Source: Amycolatopsis oliviviridis (GTDB taxonomy: Bacteria; Actinomycetota; Actinomycetes; Mycobacteriales; Pseudonocardiaceae). Taken from it: a stretch of 64,000 bases of DNA. Location: positions 372,001-436,000 of the forward strand of contig NZ_BNAY01000004.1 in NCBI RefSeq assembly GCF_014654365.1, written 5' to 3'. The translations under genes and the position numbers were made by a program. Below, piece by piece: positions 9,128 to 17,852 of the stretch (position 1 is the first letter of the stretch; every line of letters starts with the position of its first letter). Under the pieces are notes generated by a model. The model did no database searches. It was not told where the DNA came from and saw nothing but the letters and a program-made list of their open reading frames with translations.

Positions 9128-9580
9128 GTGACCACCACCCTTGCGCTGTCCGACACGTTCGGCTCCGACCTCGTGCGAGGGATCGGCGCGATCCTGCTGT
9201 ACGGCGTCGTCGGCCTGCTGATGATGTTCGCCGGGTTCTGGGCGATCGACTGGACCACGCCCGGCAAGCTGTCCCAGCTGGTCACCCGCGGCCTGCCGAA
9301 CGCGGTCATCGTCACCGCGTCCGGCCTGCTGTCGATGGCCTTCATCATCGTCGTGGCGATCGCGAACTCCGCCAGCGATCTGACCGAGGGCCTCATCACG
9401 TCGCTGGTTTACGGCCTGCTCGGCATCATCGTGCAGGTGCTCGCGGTCCGGCTGCTGGAGTGGGCGACCCGCATCGACATCCGCTCGACCATCGAGAGCG
9501 AGAAGTTCGCCCCGGCCAGCGTCGTGGTGGCCTCCGCGCACCTGGCGCTCGGCCTGATCGTGGCCGTTGCCATCTCGTGA
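9128..9580 (+). CDS. DUF350 membrane protein (YjfL-like)
   Basis: 150 residues, four predicted membrane helices (about 18-40, 54-75, 90-110, 125-148). Size and hydrophobic pattern fit DUF350/YjfL. The GTG start at 9128 follows GGGAGCACCCT, 47 bases after the ligase stop. DUF350 proteins recur beside YgiC/YjfC-type ligases in many bacteria, so I read 7305-9580 as one functional operon acting at the membrane. No activity is known for the family. Confidence 0.8.
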   Translation: MTTTLALSDTFGSDLVRGIGAILLYGVVGLLMMFAGFWAIDWTTPGKLSQLVTRGLPNAVIVTASGLLSMAFIIVVAIANSASDLTEGLITSLVYGLLGIIVQVLAVRLLEWATRIDIRSTIESEKFAPASVVVASAHLALGLIVAVAIS

Positions 9581-9625
9581 TCTTCTGACTTCCGAAACCG
9601 GCATAGGCGCACGATTCCCACTAAC

Positions 9626-10540
9626 GTGGGACTCGTGCGCCTTTTAAGGACACCGGAAGACCGGTTCTCGGACCTGCCCGATTTCGATTTCGAACCGCGC
9701 TACGCGGAACTCGTCGACCTCCACGGCGGCGTGATCAGAGTGGGTTACGTGGAGGCCGGACCCGAGGACGGCCCGCCCGTCCTCCTCCTGCACGGCGAGC
9801 CGACGTGGTCCTACCTCTACCGGAAGGTCATCCCGGTGCTCGCCGACGCCGGGCTGCGCGCCATCGCGCCCGACCTGGTCGGCTTCGGCCGCTCCGACAA
9901 ACCCGGCGACATGGTCGACCACACCTACCAGCGGCACGTCGAGTGGATGCGCGCGTTCGCCTTCGACGTCCTCGACCTGACCGACGTCACCCTCGTCGGC
10001 CAGGACTGGGGCGGCCTGATCGGCCTCCGGCTGGTCGCCGAGAACCCCGACCGCTTCGCCAGGGTCGTCGCGGCCAACACCGGCCTCCCCACCGGCGACA
10101 CCGACATGCCGGAGATCTGGCACAAGTTCCGGGACACCATGGAGAACGCCCAGGTCATCGATGTCGGGCGGTTCGTCCAGTCGGGCTGCCAGACCAAGCT
10201 GTCCGAGGAGGTGCGCGCCGCCTACGACGCGCCTTTCCCGAACGAGATGTACAAGGCCGCGCCGCGCGCGATGCCGTCACTCGTCCCGATCACCCCGGAC
10301 GATCCGGCGTCGGCCGCCAACCGGGCCGCGCTGAAGGTACTTTCCGAGCTGGGCAAGCCGTTCCTGGTCTCGTTCTCCGACGGCGACCCGATCACCGCGC
10401 CGTGGGGCCTCGAACTGCGGGCCTCGATGCGCGGCGCCCGGGAACTCGAGCATCCGACCATCACCGGCGCCGGCCACTTCCTCCAGGAGGACGCCGGTGT
10501 GCGGCTGGGCGAGGTCATCGCCCGCTTCGTCACCTCCTGA
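9626..10540 (+). CDS. Haloalkane dehalogenase, HLD-I type
   Basis: 304-residue alpha/beta hydrolase that would replace a halogen by hydroxyl. The signature HGEPTWSYLYR begins at His56, the nucleophile is Asp127 in GQDWGG with halide-stabilising Trp128, the histidine is His284 (GAGHF), and Asp252/254 supply the acid after strand 7. Asp-His-Asp order and a second cap tryptophan (Trp165) suggest subfamily I (DhlA/DhmA). GTG at 9626 is annotated; GTG at 9635 would match relatives that begin with RLLRTPED. The codon at 9644-9646 is TTA, rare in these genomes. The gene is convergent with the aminotransferase, separated by a perfect palindrome. Confidence 0.88.
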   Translation: MGLVRLLRTPEDRFSDLPDFDFEPRYAELVDLHGGVIRVGYVEAGPEDGPPVLLLHGEPTWSYLYRKVIPVLADAGLRAIAPDLVGFGRSDKPGDMVDHTYQRHVEWMRAFAFDVLDLTDVTLVGQDWGGLIGLRLVAENPDRFARVVAANTGLPTGDTDMPEIWHKFRDTMENAQVIDVGRFVQSGCQTKLSEEVRAAYDAPFPNEMYKAAPRAMPSLVPITPDDPASAANRAALKVLSELGKPFLVSFSDGDPITAPWGLELRASMRGARELEHPTITGAGHFLQEDAGVRLGEVIARFVTS

Positions 10541-10548
10541 CCGGGCAT

Positions 10549-10601
10549 GACATGAAAGGCCCCTTCATTGCAAAATTTGCAATGAAGGGGCCTTTCATGT
10601 C
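10549..10601. repeat. Palindrome A1 (bidirectional terminator-like repeat)
   Basis: Perfect inverted repeat with 26-base arms (10549-10574 and 10576-10601) around a single base. The core is CATGAAAGGCCCCTTCATTG, and an extra CCTGAC/GTCAGG pair (10536-10541, 10606-10611) extends it. It fills the gap between two convergent genes and ends six bases from the aminotransferase stop. Related palindromes lie at 17793, 47631 and 62801. Confidence 0.9.
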
Positions 10602-10606
10602 GCTTG

Positions 10607-11890
10607 TCAGGAGATCGCGGCCAGCGAGTCCACGATGATCCCCAGGCCCTCCGCGGCCTCCTCGGCGGTCAGCGTCATCGGCGGCGCGATCCGCAGCACG
10701 TTGCCGTGCAGCCCGCCCTTGCCGATCAGCAGCCCGCGCGCCTTGGTCTCCTCCATCATCCGCGCCGCGGCCCCCGGGTTCGGCTCCATGCCGCCCGGCT
10801 GGACCAGCTCGACGCCGATCATCAGGCCCTTCCCTCGGACGTCCCCGATCAGCGGGTTCCCCGCCGCGCGCAGGCCGTCGAGCAGTTCGTTGCCCCGCGC
10901 GAGCGCGTTGGCCTGGAGGTCGTGGTCGGCGATGTGGTCGAGTACCGCGGCCGCGCCCGCCATCGCGACCGGGTTGCCGCCGAAGGTCGAGATCGAGTTC
11001 GCGGTCAGGCAGTCGACGAGATCGCCGCGGGCGACGAGACCGCCGATCGCGAGCCCGTTGCCGAGGCCCTTCGCGAAGGTCATCGCGTCGGGGACGACGT
11101 CATGCGCCTGGATTCCCCAGTAGTGCTCCCCGGTCCGGCCCCAGCCGGTCTGGACCTCGTCGGAGATGAACAGGATCCCGTACTGGTCGAGGACCTCCTT
11201 CATCGCCTTGAACAGGCCGTCCGGCGGCGAGCTGAATCCGCCGACGCCCTGGATCGGCTCGGCGATCATGCAGGCGACGTCGCCCGAAGTGCCCGTCTCC
11301 AGCACGTCGACCAGGTCCGCGACGCACGCGTCGATGTACTCCGTGTCCGAAAGCGCCCGGAACGGGCTGCGGTACCGGTAGCCGCCGTGCACGTAGCTCA
11401 CCTTCACCGGGCTGAGCGACGACGCCGACCAGCCGCGGTTGCCCGTGATGCCGACCGTCGCGAACGACCGCCCGTGGTACGAGTTCCGCATCGCCAGCAC
11501 CTGGTTGCTGCGCCGGTACTGGGTGGCGAGCATCAGCGCGGTGTCGTTGGCTTCGGTGCCGGAGTTGGTGAAGAACACCTTCGCGTCCGGGATGCCGGAC
11601 AGCTTCGCGATCCGCTCGGCCAGTTCGACCTGCGAGCGGATCAGGTACAGCGTCGAGGTGTGCAGGATCCCGGTGTCGAGCTGCTTGCGCACGGCGTCGC
11701 TGATCGCCGAGACGTCGTAGCCCATCGAGTTCGTCAGGATGCCCGCGAAGAAGTCGAGATAGCCGCGCCCGGTCGAGTCGATGACCCGGCGGTCCTGCGC
11801 GTGCACGATCTCGATCGGCTCGTCGTAGTAGAGCGCCAGCCACGACGGGAGTACCGCCTTGTGCCGCGCCAGCAGGTCCGCATCGGTCAT
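10607..11890 (-). CDS. Class III aminotransferase (aspartate aminotransferase family)
   Basis: 427-residue PLP-dependent transaminase of fold type I, class III. SGTEAN at 110-115, [11 protein letters not shown] with Asp244 that pairs with the pyridine nitrogen, and Lys274 in AKGLGNG that forms the internal aldimine are all present. It resembles the AGXT2/4-aminobutyrate group that moves the amino group of an omega-amino acid or alanine to an oxo acid; substrate cannot be fixed further. ATG start at 11888-11890. It stands alone, divergent from serS with 166 bases between. Confidence 0.88.
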   Translation of the reverse strand: MTDADLLARHKAVLPSWLALYYDEPIEIVHAQDRRVIDSTGRGYLDFFAGILTNSMGYDVSAISDAVRKQLDTGILHTSTLYLIRSQVELAERIAKLSGIPDAKVFFTNSGTEANDTALMLATQYRRSNQVLAMRNSYHGRSFATVGITGNRGWSASSLSPVKVSYVHGGYRYRSPFRALSDTEYIDACVADLVDVLETGTSGDVACMIAEPIQGVGGFSSPPDGLFKAMKEVLDQYGILFISDEVQTGWGRTGEHYWGIQAHDVVPDAMTFAKGLGNGLAIGGLVARGDLVDCLTANSISTFGGNPVAMAGAAAVLDHIADHDLQANALARGNELLDGLRAAGNPLIGDVRGKGLMIGVELVQPGGMEPNPGAAARMMEETKARGLLIGKGGLHGNVLRIAPPMTLTAEEAAEGLGIIVDSLAAIS

Positions 11891-12056
11891 CGGGTTTCTC
11901 CGTCCGCAGCAGGGAATCCGGGGCCGGGCTCAGTATGGGGACGGCCCGAAACGGGCGACAACGATCAGACTGTCGGGTTCTCCGCGGCGGCCCGCACAGT
12001 GTGTACGGGGAAACTGCCTCGAAGTGCGCGAAGGCCACGGACTACCCTTTCCACTC

Positions 12057-13325
12057 GTGATTGACCCCAGGACTCTGCGCGATGACCCGGACGTCGTGCG
12101 CGCTTCGCAGCGCGCCCGTGGCGAGGACGAAGGAGTGGTCGACAAGCTGCTCTCCCTCGACTCCCGCCGCCGGTCGTCGATCGCCGCCGCCGACAAGCTG
12201 CGTGCCGAGCAGAAGTCGCTGGGCAAGCTCATCCCCAAGGCCCAGGGTGACGAGCGGGCCGAGCTGCTCGCCAAGGCGAAGGACCTCGCCGCCCAGGTCA
12301 AGGCGGCCGAAGTCGAGCAGACCGAGGCGTCGGAGGAGTTCGAGCAGCTGCACCGCGTGGTGCCGAACCTCGTCCACCCCGACGCGCCCGAAGGCGGCGA
12401 GGACGACTACGTCGTGCTCAAGCACGTCGGCGAGCCGAAGAAGTTCGACTTCACGCCGAAGGACCACCTCGAACTCTGCGAGGGCCTCGGCGCGCTCGAC
12501 ATGGAGCGCGGCGCGAAGGTCTCGGGCTCGCGGTTCTACTTCCTCACCGGCATCGGCGCCCAGCTCCAGCTCGGCCTGCTGAACATGGCCATCGCGCAGG
12601 CGACGGCGAACGGCTTCACCCCGATGATCACGCCGACCCTGGTCCGGCCGGAGATCATGGCGGGCACCGGCTTCCTCGGCGCGCACTCGTCGGAGGTCTA
12701 CCGGCTGCGCGACGACGACCTGTACCTCGTCGGCACCTCCGAGGTCCCGCTCGCCGGCTACCACGCCGACGAGATCCTCGAACTCGGCGACGGCGCGAAG
12801 CGCTACGCGGGCTGGTCGTCCTGCTACCGCCGCGAGGCCGGTTCGTACGGCAAGGACACCCGCGGCATCATCCGCGTCCACCAGTTCGACAAGGTCGAGA
12901 TGTTCGTCTACACGCGTCCCGAGGACGCCGAGGCCGAGCACGCGCGCCTGCTGGACTGGGAAGAGCAGATGCTCGCCAAGATCGAGGTCCCGTACCGGGT
13001 GATCGACACCGCCACCGGCGACCTCGGCACCTCCGCGTACCGGAAGTTCGACTGCGAGGCGTGGGTGCCGTCGCAGGACACCTACCGCGAGCTGACCTCG
13101 ACGTCGAACTGCACGACGTTCCAGGCCCGCCGCCTCGGCATCCGCTACCGCGACGACGACGGCCGCCCGCAGACCGTCGCCACGCTGAACGGCACGCTCG
13201 CCACCACCAGGTGGATCGTCGCGATCCTGGAGAACCACCAGCTCGAAGACGGTTCGGTCCGGGTGCCGGAAGCGCTCCGTCCCTTCCTCGGCGGAACCGA
13301 GGTGCTCACGCCGACATCGAAGTAG
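12057..13325 (+). CDS. serS: Seryl-tRNA synthetase
   Basis: 422 residues. Charges tRNA-Ser with serine in the cytoplasm. Residues 1-105 form the coiled-coil arm that grips the tRNA. The class II catalytic core follows: TSE at 227-229 (serine binding), motif 2 around [15 protein letters not shown] (256-270), and motif 3 near the end (NGTLATTRW). The GTG at 12057 begins [11 protein letters not shown], the usual SerRS start; the frame is open far upstream but that is not coding. It precedes two lipoprotein genes on the same strand, 24 bases away. Confidence 0.97.
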   Translation: MIDPRTLRDDPDVVRASQRARGEDEGVVDKLLSLDSRRRSSIAAADKLRAEQKSLGKLIPKAQGDERAELLAKAKDLAAQVKAAEVEQTEASEEFEQLHRVVPNLVHPDAPEGGEDDYVVLKHVGEPKKFDFTPKDHLELCEGLGALDMERGAKVSGSRFYFLTGIGAQLQLGLLNMAIAQATANGFTPMITPTLVRPEIMAGTGFLGAHSSEVYRLRDDDLYLVGTSEVPLAGYHADEILELGDGAKRYAGWSSCYRREAGSYGKDTRGIIRVHQFDKVEMFVYTRPEDAEAEHARLLDWEEQMLAKIEVPYRVIDTATGDLGTSAYRKFDCEAWVPSQDTYRELTSTSNCTTFQARRLGIRYRDDDGRPQTVATLNGTLATTRWIVAILENHQLEDGSVRVPEALRPFLGGTEVLTPTSK

Positions 13326-13349
13326 GGTCCGCGTCGAGGAGGGACCCGC

Positions 13350-14360
13350 ATGAACCGCCGCAGCAAGCCGATCACCGCGCTTTTCGCGGCGGTCCTCCTG
13401 CTCGGCGGGTGTTCCGAGACGATCTCGGGTACGGCGTCGCCGGTGCCCGGCCAGGGGCCGGTGCTCACCAAGGCGGCGCCGTGCTCGTTGCTCACCCCCG
13501 AACACGCGGACGCGCTGGGGCTCAAGCGGCCCGGCATCGAGACCAAGGGCGACAAGTCCCGGCAGCTCCCGCCGATGTGCCTGCTGTCCGAACGCGACGA
13601 TTCACCGCGCGGGGTGTCCCTTTCGATCACGCGAAGCATCGACATCCCGCTGAACGAGTTCTACGCCGGTGCCCAGCCCGGCGAGAAGTTCGGCATCGGC
13701 GGCTTCACCTGGACGCGGTACCCGTCCCCGCTCGGCCCGACGGCCTGCTCGCTCAGCACCGAACTCGGGCCGTCGTCGTTCGTCGAACTCGGCAGCGAGA
13801 CCCAGACGGGCGCGCCCGAAGCGACGGCCTGCGACCTCGCGCTCGCCGCCGCCCCCGCGATCTCGTCGAAGCTGCCCGGCGGGCAGCCGGACCCGAAGAT
13901 CGTCGCGCCGCCGGGCCAGAAGAAACCCGAGCCGTCCGGACCGTTGCTCCAGGTCGACCCGTGCGCGTTGCTGAAGCCGGACGAGGCCGCGAAGCTGGCC
14001 ATCGCCGCGGGAATGCCCGTCGACCAGGCCGATCTGGCCAATCCCGAGGACAAGGGCTGCGAGTGGAAGGACTCCGACGGCGACAAGGGGCAGCGTCCGC
14101 TGAACGTGACGTTCTTCCCGTCGACGGCCGTCGCCGACGTCGCCGGGCTCGAAGGCACCCCCGAGGAGAGCGACCTCGGCGGTCGCAAGTGGACGGTCCG
14201 GTTCAACGCTTCCCTGAAGTACTGCACGGCGGCGCTGCCGATCACCGGTTCGTCCACCGTGAAGGTCTCCAGCGGCCACTGGGACGACGAGGCGAAGGCC
14301 TGTGACCTGCTGCGGGCCGCGCTGCCGACGGTGAGCGCGGCGCTGCCCGCCGGTTCGTGA
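13350..14360 (+). CDS. DUF3558 lipoprotein, first of a tandem pair
   Basis: 336-residue secreted lipoprotein with a lipobox (LLLGGC, cysteine near 21) after a basic signal peptide. It contains two related halves, each starting with PC(A/S)LL(T/K)P...DA/EAA and ending in a cysteine-containing (A)CDL block, so it looks like a fused duplication of a DUF3558 unit. The junction carries a Pro-rich segment (near 195-210). DUF3558 proteins are common actinobacterial surface lipoproteins without assigned function. It shares its promoter region with serS and is followed within 50 bases by a close paralogue. Confidence 0.85.
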   Translation: MNRRSKPITALFAAVLLLGGCSETISGTASPVPGQGPVLTKAAPCSLLTPEHADALGLKRPGIETKGDKSRQLPPMCLLSERDDSPRGVSLSITRSIDIPLNEFYAGAQPGEKFGIGGFTWTRYPSPLGPTACSLSTELGPSSFVELGSETQTGAPEATACDLALAAAPAISSKLPGGQPDPKIVAPPGQKKPEPSGPLLQVDPCALLKPDEAAKLAIAAGMPVDQADLANPEDKGCEWKDSDGDKGQRPLNVTFFPSTAVADVAGLEGTPEESDLGGRKWTVRFNASLKYCTAALPITGSSTVKVSSGHWDDEAKACDLLRAALPTVSAALPAGS

Positions 14361-14407
14361 ACGACGGCCGCGCACAAGTAGTGTGCGAGCCGAAGAGGAG
14401 GGGACGC

Positions 14408-15400
14408 ATGCGGTTTCGGAATTCGCTCGCGATCGGGCTGGCGGTGCTGGCGCTCGGCGGCTGCACGTCGACGATCGGCGGTACGGCGTCGCCGGTGCCC
14501 GGACAGGGACCGGTGATCACGAAGGCCGAGCCGTGCGCGCTGCTGACGGCCGAGCAGGCGGACGCCCTCGGTGTCACGTACCCGGGCAAGGAACGTCCGG
14601 CGGTCCCCGAGCGGAAGATCCCCGGGGTCTGCCGTTTCCCCGAGTTGGAGGACGCGCCGCAAGGGGTCGCGCTGGAGGTCTCGCAGAGCAAGGACCTCTC
14701 GGCGGTCGACTACTACGCGGGTGCCCAGCCCGGCGAGAAGTTCGGCGTCGGCGGCTTCACCTGGACCAGGTACGCGACCATCCTCGGGCCGAGCTACTGC
14801 TCCCTGTCCACCGAACTGGACGCGAAGACGTTCATCGAGGTCTCCAGCGACGCCCCCGCCGGCGACAACAGCAAGGCCTGCGACCTGGCGAAGGCCGCCC
14901 TTCCCGCGGTCGCCTCGCATCTGCCCGGCGGGCAGCCGAGCCCGGAGATCACCGCGCCGCCGGGACAGAAGCCGATCGAGGCGTCCGGTCCGCTGGTGAA
15001 CGTCGACCCGTGCTCCCTGCTCAAGCCGGATCAGGCGGCCTCGCTCAACCTCGTGGCCGCGCGGCCGATGAACGGCTCGTCGCGGGATCCCAAGAACGGC
15101 TGCCAGTGGGACGACACGGACGGCGACAAGGGCAAGAAGGCGCTCGACCTCTGGGTCTACACGGCGACCAAGACCGCGGACGTCCCCGGTTTGGAGGGGA
15201 CGCCCGCCGAGCAGATGGTGAACGGCCGGAAGTGGATCGTCTACTCCGCCTCGGACAGCCCGATCTGCGTCGCGCTCTTCCCGATCACGGAGACGTCCTC
15301 GATCAAGATCGACACCGGTGACCTCAGTGACAACGCCAAGGCCTGCGAGATCCCGCAGGCCGTCATGCCGCTCGTGACCGCGAACGCGCCCGCCGCCTAG
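14408..15400 (+). CDS. DUF3558 lipoprotein, second of a tandem pair
   Basis: 330 residues, paralogue of the preceding gene along its whole length: lipobox ALGGC, the linker GTASPVPGQGPV, YYAGAQPGEKFG.GGFTWTRY, LPGGQP.P.I.APPGQK and the second half beginning PCSLLKPDQAA. The ATG at 14408 is preceded by GAGGAGGGGACGC, which fixes the start. The stop shares the palindromic CTAG with the stop of the convergent lhgO. The duplication inside each protein, followed by gene duplication, gives four DUF3558-like units in a row. Confidence 0.85.
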   Translation: MRFRNSLAIGLAVLALGGCTSTIGGTASPVPGQGPVITKAEPCALLTAEQADALGVTYPGKERPAVPERKIPGVCRFPELEDAPQGVALEVSQSKDLSAVDYYAGAQPGEKFGVGGFTWTRYATILGPSYCSLSTELDAKTFIEVSSDAPAGDNSKACDLAKAALPAVASHLPGGQPSPEITAPPGQKPIEASGPLVNVDPCSLLKPDQAASLNLVAARPMNGSSRDPKNGCQWDDTDGDKGKKALDLWVYTATKTADVPGLEGTPAEQMVNGRKWIVYSASDSPICVALFPITETSSIKIDTGDLSDNAKACEIPQAVMPLVTANAPAA

Positions 15401-16581
15401 CCCGACACCTCGTCTGCGATGTGCTTCGCGATCTCCAGCGCGCTCGTCGCCGCCGGTGAGGGCGCGTTGAGGACGTGCACCTGGTTCCGCGCGGTCTCGA
15501 TCAGGAAGTCGTCGACGAGCGCGCCGTCCGGGCGCAGCGCCTGCGCCCGGACACCGGAGCCGTGCCGCACGATGTCGTCCTCGGTGACGGCGGGCACGAG
15601 CCGCGCGAGGCTTTCGGCGAAGCGGCGGCGGGAGAACGACCGGCGGACCTCGTCGAGCCCGGTCGGGTACGCGTACTTCCGCGCGAGCCGCCAGACGCCG
15701 GGGAAGCGGGCGACCTCGGCGAGATCCTTCGCGGAGACGTCGCGCCAGGTGTAGCCCTCGCGGCGCAGCGCGAGGACGGCGTTGGGGCCGGCGTGCACGC
15801 TGCCGTCGAGCATGCGGGTCAGGTGCACGCCGAGGAACGGCAGCGACGCGTCCGGGACCGGGTAGATCAGGCCGCGCACCAGATGGCGGCGTTCGGGCTT
15901 GAGTTCGTAGTACTCGCCGCGGAAGGGCACGATCCGCGCGCTCGGGGTGAGCCCGGCGAGCCGCGCGACGCGATCCGCGTGCAGGCCCGCGCAGTTGACG
16001 AGCGCGTCCGCGCGGATCACCTCGTCGCCGGTCGCCACCTCGACGTCGCCGGTGCGGCCAGGGCGGATCCCCAGCGCGGAGGTGCCGAGCCGCAGGTCGG
16101 CGTCGGACTCGTCGAGCAGGCGCACCAGTGCGGCGCAGACGGCGGGGAAGTCGATGATGCCGGTGGACTCCACGCGCAACGCGGCGACGCACGAGACCTC
16201 GGGCTCGTACTCGCGGGCCTCGCTCGGCGTGATCAGCTTGGCCGGGACGCCGTTCGCCTCGGCCCGCTCGGCGAGCACCTTCAGTGCCGGGAGCTCGGCT
16301 TCGGAGGTGGCGACGACCAGTTTGCCGCACACCTCGACCGGCACCCCGTACTGCCGCGCGAAGTCCACAATGGACCGATTGCCCGCGGTGGACATCCTCG
16401 CCTTGAAGGATCCCGGTTTGTAGTAGAGCCCCGCGTGCACGACGTTCGAGTTGTGCCCGGTCTGGTGGGCGGCCCAGCGGTCCTCCTTTTCGAGCACCGT
16501 GACGTCCAGGCCTCGTTTGGTCAGTTCCCAGGCTGTGGCGAGACCGACGATCCCGCCCCCGATGACTACGACTGTGCGCAC
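15397..16581 (-). CDS. lhgO: L-2-hydroxyglutarate oxidase
   Basis: 394-residue FAD-dependent oxidase that returns L-2-hydroxyglutarate to 2-oxoglutarate. The N-terminal dinucleotide fold GGGIVG is at 8-13, and GHNSNVVHAGLYY (42-54) plus PFRGEYYEL and YPVPDASLPFLGVH are hallmarks of LhgO within the DAO family. Length is as expected. ATG start at 16579-16581. It is divergent from the TetR gene, and a palindromic operator sits 26 bases upstream of its start, so it may be controlled by that TetR protein. Confidence 0.9.
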   Translation of the reverse strand: MRTVVVIGGGIVGLATAWELTKRGLDVTVLEKEDRWAAHQTGHNSNVVHAGLYYKPGSFKARMSTAGNRSIVDFARQYGVPVEVCGKLVVATSEAELPALKVLAERAEANGVPAKLITPSEAREYEPEVSCVAALRVESTGIIDFPAVCAALVRLLDESDADLRLGTSALGIRPGRTGDVEVATGDEVIRADALVNCAGLHADRVARLAGLTPSARIVPFRGEYYELKPERRHLVRGLIYPVPDASLPFLGVHLTRMLDGSVHAGPNAVLALRREGYTWRDVSAKDLAEVARFPGVWRLARKYAYPTGLDEVRRSFSRRRFAESLARLVPAVTEDDIVRHGSGVRAQALRPDGALVDDFLIETARNQVHVLNAPSPAATSALEIAKHIADEVSG

Positions 16582-16606
16582 GATCGACCAGGTTACCCGG
16601 AGCGCT

Positions 16607-16655
16607 ACCTGACAGTTGTCAGGTTGACTGGTAGCGTACCTGACCGATGTCAGGT
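16607..16655. promoter_or_regulatory. Two TetR-type operators in the lhgO/tetR divergent region
   Basis: Two copies of ACCTGAC-N4-GTCAGGT: 16607-16624 (spacer AGTT) and 16638-16655 (spacer CGAT), 31 bases apart, about three turns. The second covers the ATG of the tetR gene at 16647, so binding there would block its transcription start, and the message is probably leaderless. The match between two independent 14-base palindromes is exact, so these are very likely the binding sites of the adjacent TetR protein. Confidence 0.85.
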
Positions 16656-17258
16656 AAACGGTTGAGCAAGGACGAACGCCGGGAGCGGATCCTGGCCGCG
16701 GCGGCGCGCGTGTTCGCCGCGTCCGGGTACGACGCGTCCGGGATGCGCGAGGTCGCGACGGCCGCCGGGATCAGCACGCCCGTGCTCTACGACCATTTCC
16801 CGTCCAAGGCCGCGCTGTACGCCGGTCTGCTGGAGTCCGAAGTGGACAGTCTGCTGGCGGGCTGGGCGGAGCTGCCGCCGTCGGACACCGCCGAGGAACT
16901 GCTGCATGGCCGGGTCGCGGCGATCTTCGCCTGGATGGAGGCGAACGAACGCGGCTGGCGGATGATCTTCGCGGAGACGCCGTCCGACGAGGGCGTCGCC
17001 GAGGTGCACCGGCGCGGGCAGGCCAGGGCCACCGGGCAGCTGACCGAGGTGTTCGCCCGGGTCCCCGGCCTGGCGCTGACCGCGGACCTGCCGCGCGACC
17101 GCGCGAACGAAGCGCTCGCCGAAGCGGCGAAGAGCGCCTTGAACGCCATCGCCACCTGGTGGTGGAGCAACCGCGACATCCCGCGGGAGCAAGTCGTCGC
17201 GCTCACGGCGGATCTGCTGTGGCGCGGTCTGGGGAACCTGATCCAGGAGGACATATGA
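16647..17258 (+). CDS. TetR-family regulator
   Basis: 203 residues. Residues 8-65 form the helix-turn-helix domain (RERILAAAARVFAASGYDASGMREVA...GISTPVLYDHFPSKAALY), with the YDHFPSK recognition helix end typical of TetR. The C-terminal part, a ligand-binding helical domain, is unassigned. ATG at 16647 lies inside an operator with no leader, which suggests a leaderless, self-repressed transcript. Its stop overlaps the next gene's ATG by four bases, so it is coupled to the SnoaL-like protein. Confidence 0.9.
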   Translation: MSGKRLSKDERRERILAAAARVFAASGYDASGMREVATAAGISTPVLYDHFPSKAALYAGLLESEVDSLLAGWAELPPSDTAEELLHGRVAAIFAWMEANERGWRMIFAETPSDEGVAEVHRRGQARATGQLTEVFARVPGLALTADLPRDRANEALAEAAKSALNAIATWWWSNRDIPREQVVALTADLLWRGLGNLIQEDI

Positions 17259-17743
17259 GCATCGACACCACCGAGCGGTACCGCCGGGCACTCGAGACAA
17301 AGGACGTCGAACTCGCGCTGAGCGCCTTCGCGCCGGACGCGATCGTGCACTCCCCGCTGACCAGCCGGGTCCGCTTCACCGGGCACGCGGAACTCAAGCC
17401 GCTGCTGGAAGTCGCCTACTCGCATCTGCGCGACGTGCGGTTCCACACCGACACCGGCGACGCGTCGACGCGGGTGGTCGTCTACACCGCGCGCATCGGC
17501 GAGGAGGAGATCGAAGAGGCGGCGGTGCTGAAACTCGGCGAAGACGGGCTCATCACCGAGGTGACGCTGTTCGTGCGGCCGCTGCCCGGGATCGTCACGC
17601 TGATGGACGCCTTCGGCCCGGACATCGCGCGTCGCAACGGGCGCACGTTCGCGGCCCGATTGCTCGCGGTGGCCACGAAACCGCTGCTGGCCATGGTGCG
17701 GTCAGGCGACCGTCGCGCCGTCCCGCTCGCCGGACCCCGCTGA
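17255..17743 (+). CDS. SnoaL/NTF2-like protein
   Basis: 162 residues with the alpha+beta cone pattern of the NTF2/SnoaL superfamily (YRRALETKDVELALSAFAPDAIVHSP...). Members are small isomerases, hydrolases or ligand carriers; the activity is not predictable. The ATG at 17255 overlaps the tetR stop and has GGAGGA upstream, so this protein is made together with the regulator. The last codons lie in a 20-base stretch that is repeated 47 bases downstream (see 17727-17793). Confidence 0.75.
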   Translation: MSIDTTERYRRALETKDVELALSAFAPDAIVHSPLTSRVRFTGHAELKPLLEVAYSHLRDVRFHTDTGDASTRVVVYTARIGEEEIEEAAVLKLGEDGLITEVTLFVRPLPGIVTLMDAFGPDIARRNGRTFAARLLAVATKPLLAMVRSGDRRAVPLAGPR

Positions 17744-17793
17744 CGACCGCATCCAGAGGACTAAACGCGAAAGTCGCCGAACCCCGCTGACGA
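17727..17793 (+). repeat. 20-base direct duplication flanking a half repeat B
   Basis: TCGCCGGACCCCGCTGACGA at 17727-17746 contains the end of the SnoaL gene. A copy differing at one base lies at 17774-17793. Between them is a single half of repeat family B (17746-17769). The arrangement looks like a target duplication or a local tandem duplication around the inserted repeat. Confidence 0.75.
17746..17769 (-). repeat. Repeat B1, half copy
   Basis: ACCGCATCCAGAGGACTAAA followed by CGCG. This is the right-hand half of the repeat seen complete at 30610 and 54684, without a left partner. It lies between convergent genes. Confidence 0.7.
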
Positions 17794-17851
17794 ATGTCAT
17801 GAACGGCCCTTTCCTGACGAAAAACGTCAGGAAAGGGCCGTTCATGACATT
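17793..17851. repeat. Palindrome A2 (terminator-like)
   Basis: Perfect inverted repeat, 27-base arms (17793-17819 and 17825-17851) around AAAAA. The core is CATGAACGGCCCTTTC, and the arms close in A-rich and T-rich ends, which suits termination in both directions. It separates the convergent SnoaL and exporter genes and ends one base from the exporter stop. Confidence 0.9.
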
Positions 17852-17852
17852 T

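Noticed and set aside
13661-16330. An 889-codon open frame on the minus strand
   Set aside because: It lies opposite the DUF3558 genes and out of phase with lhgO, is Arg/Gly-rich and low-complexity, and has no family match; it is a high-GC shadow.
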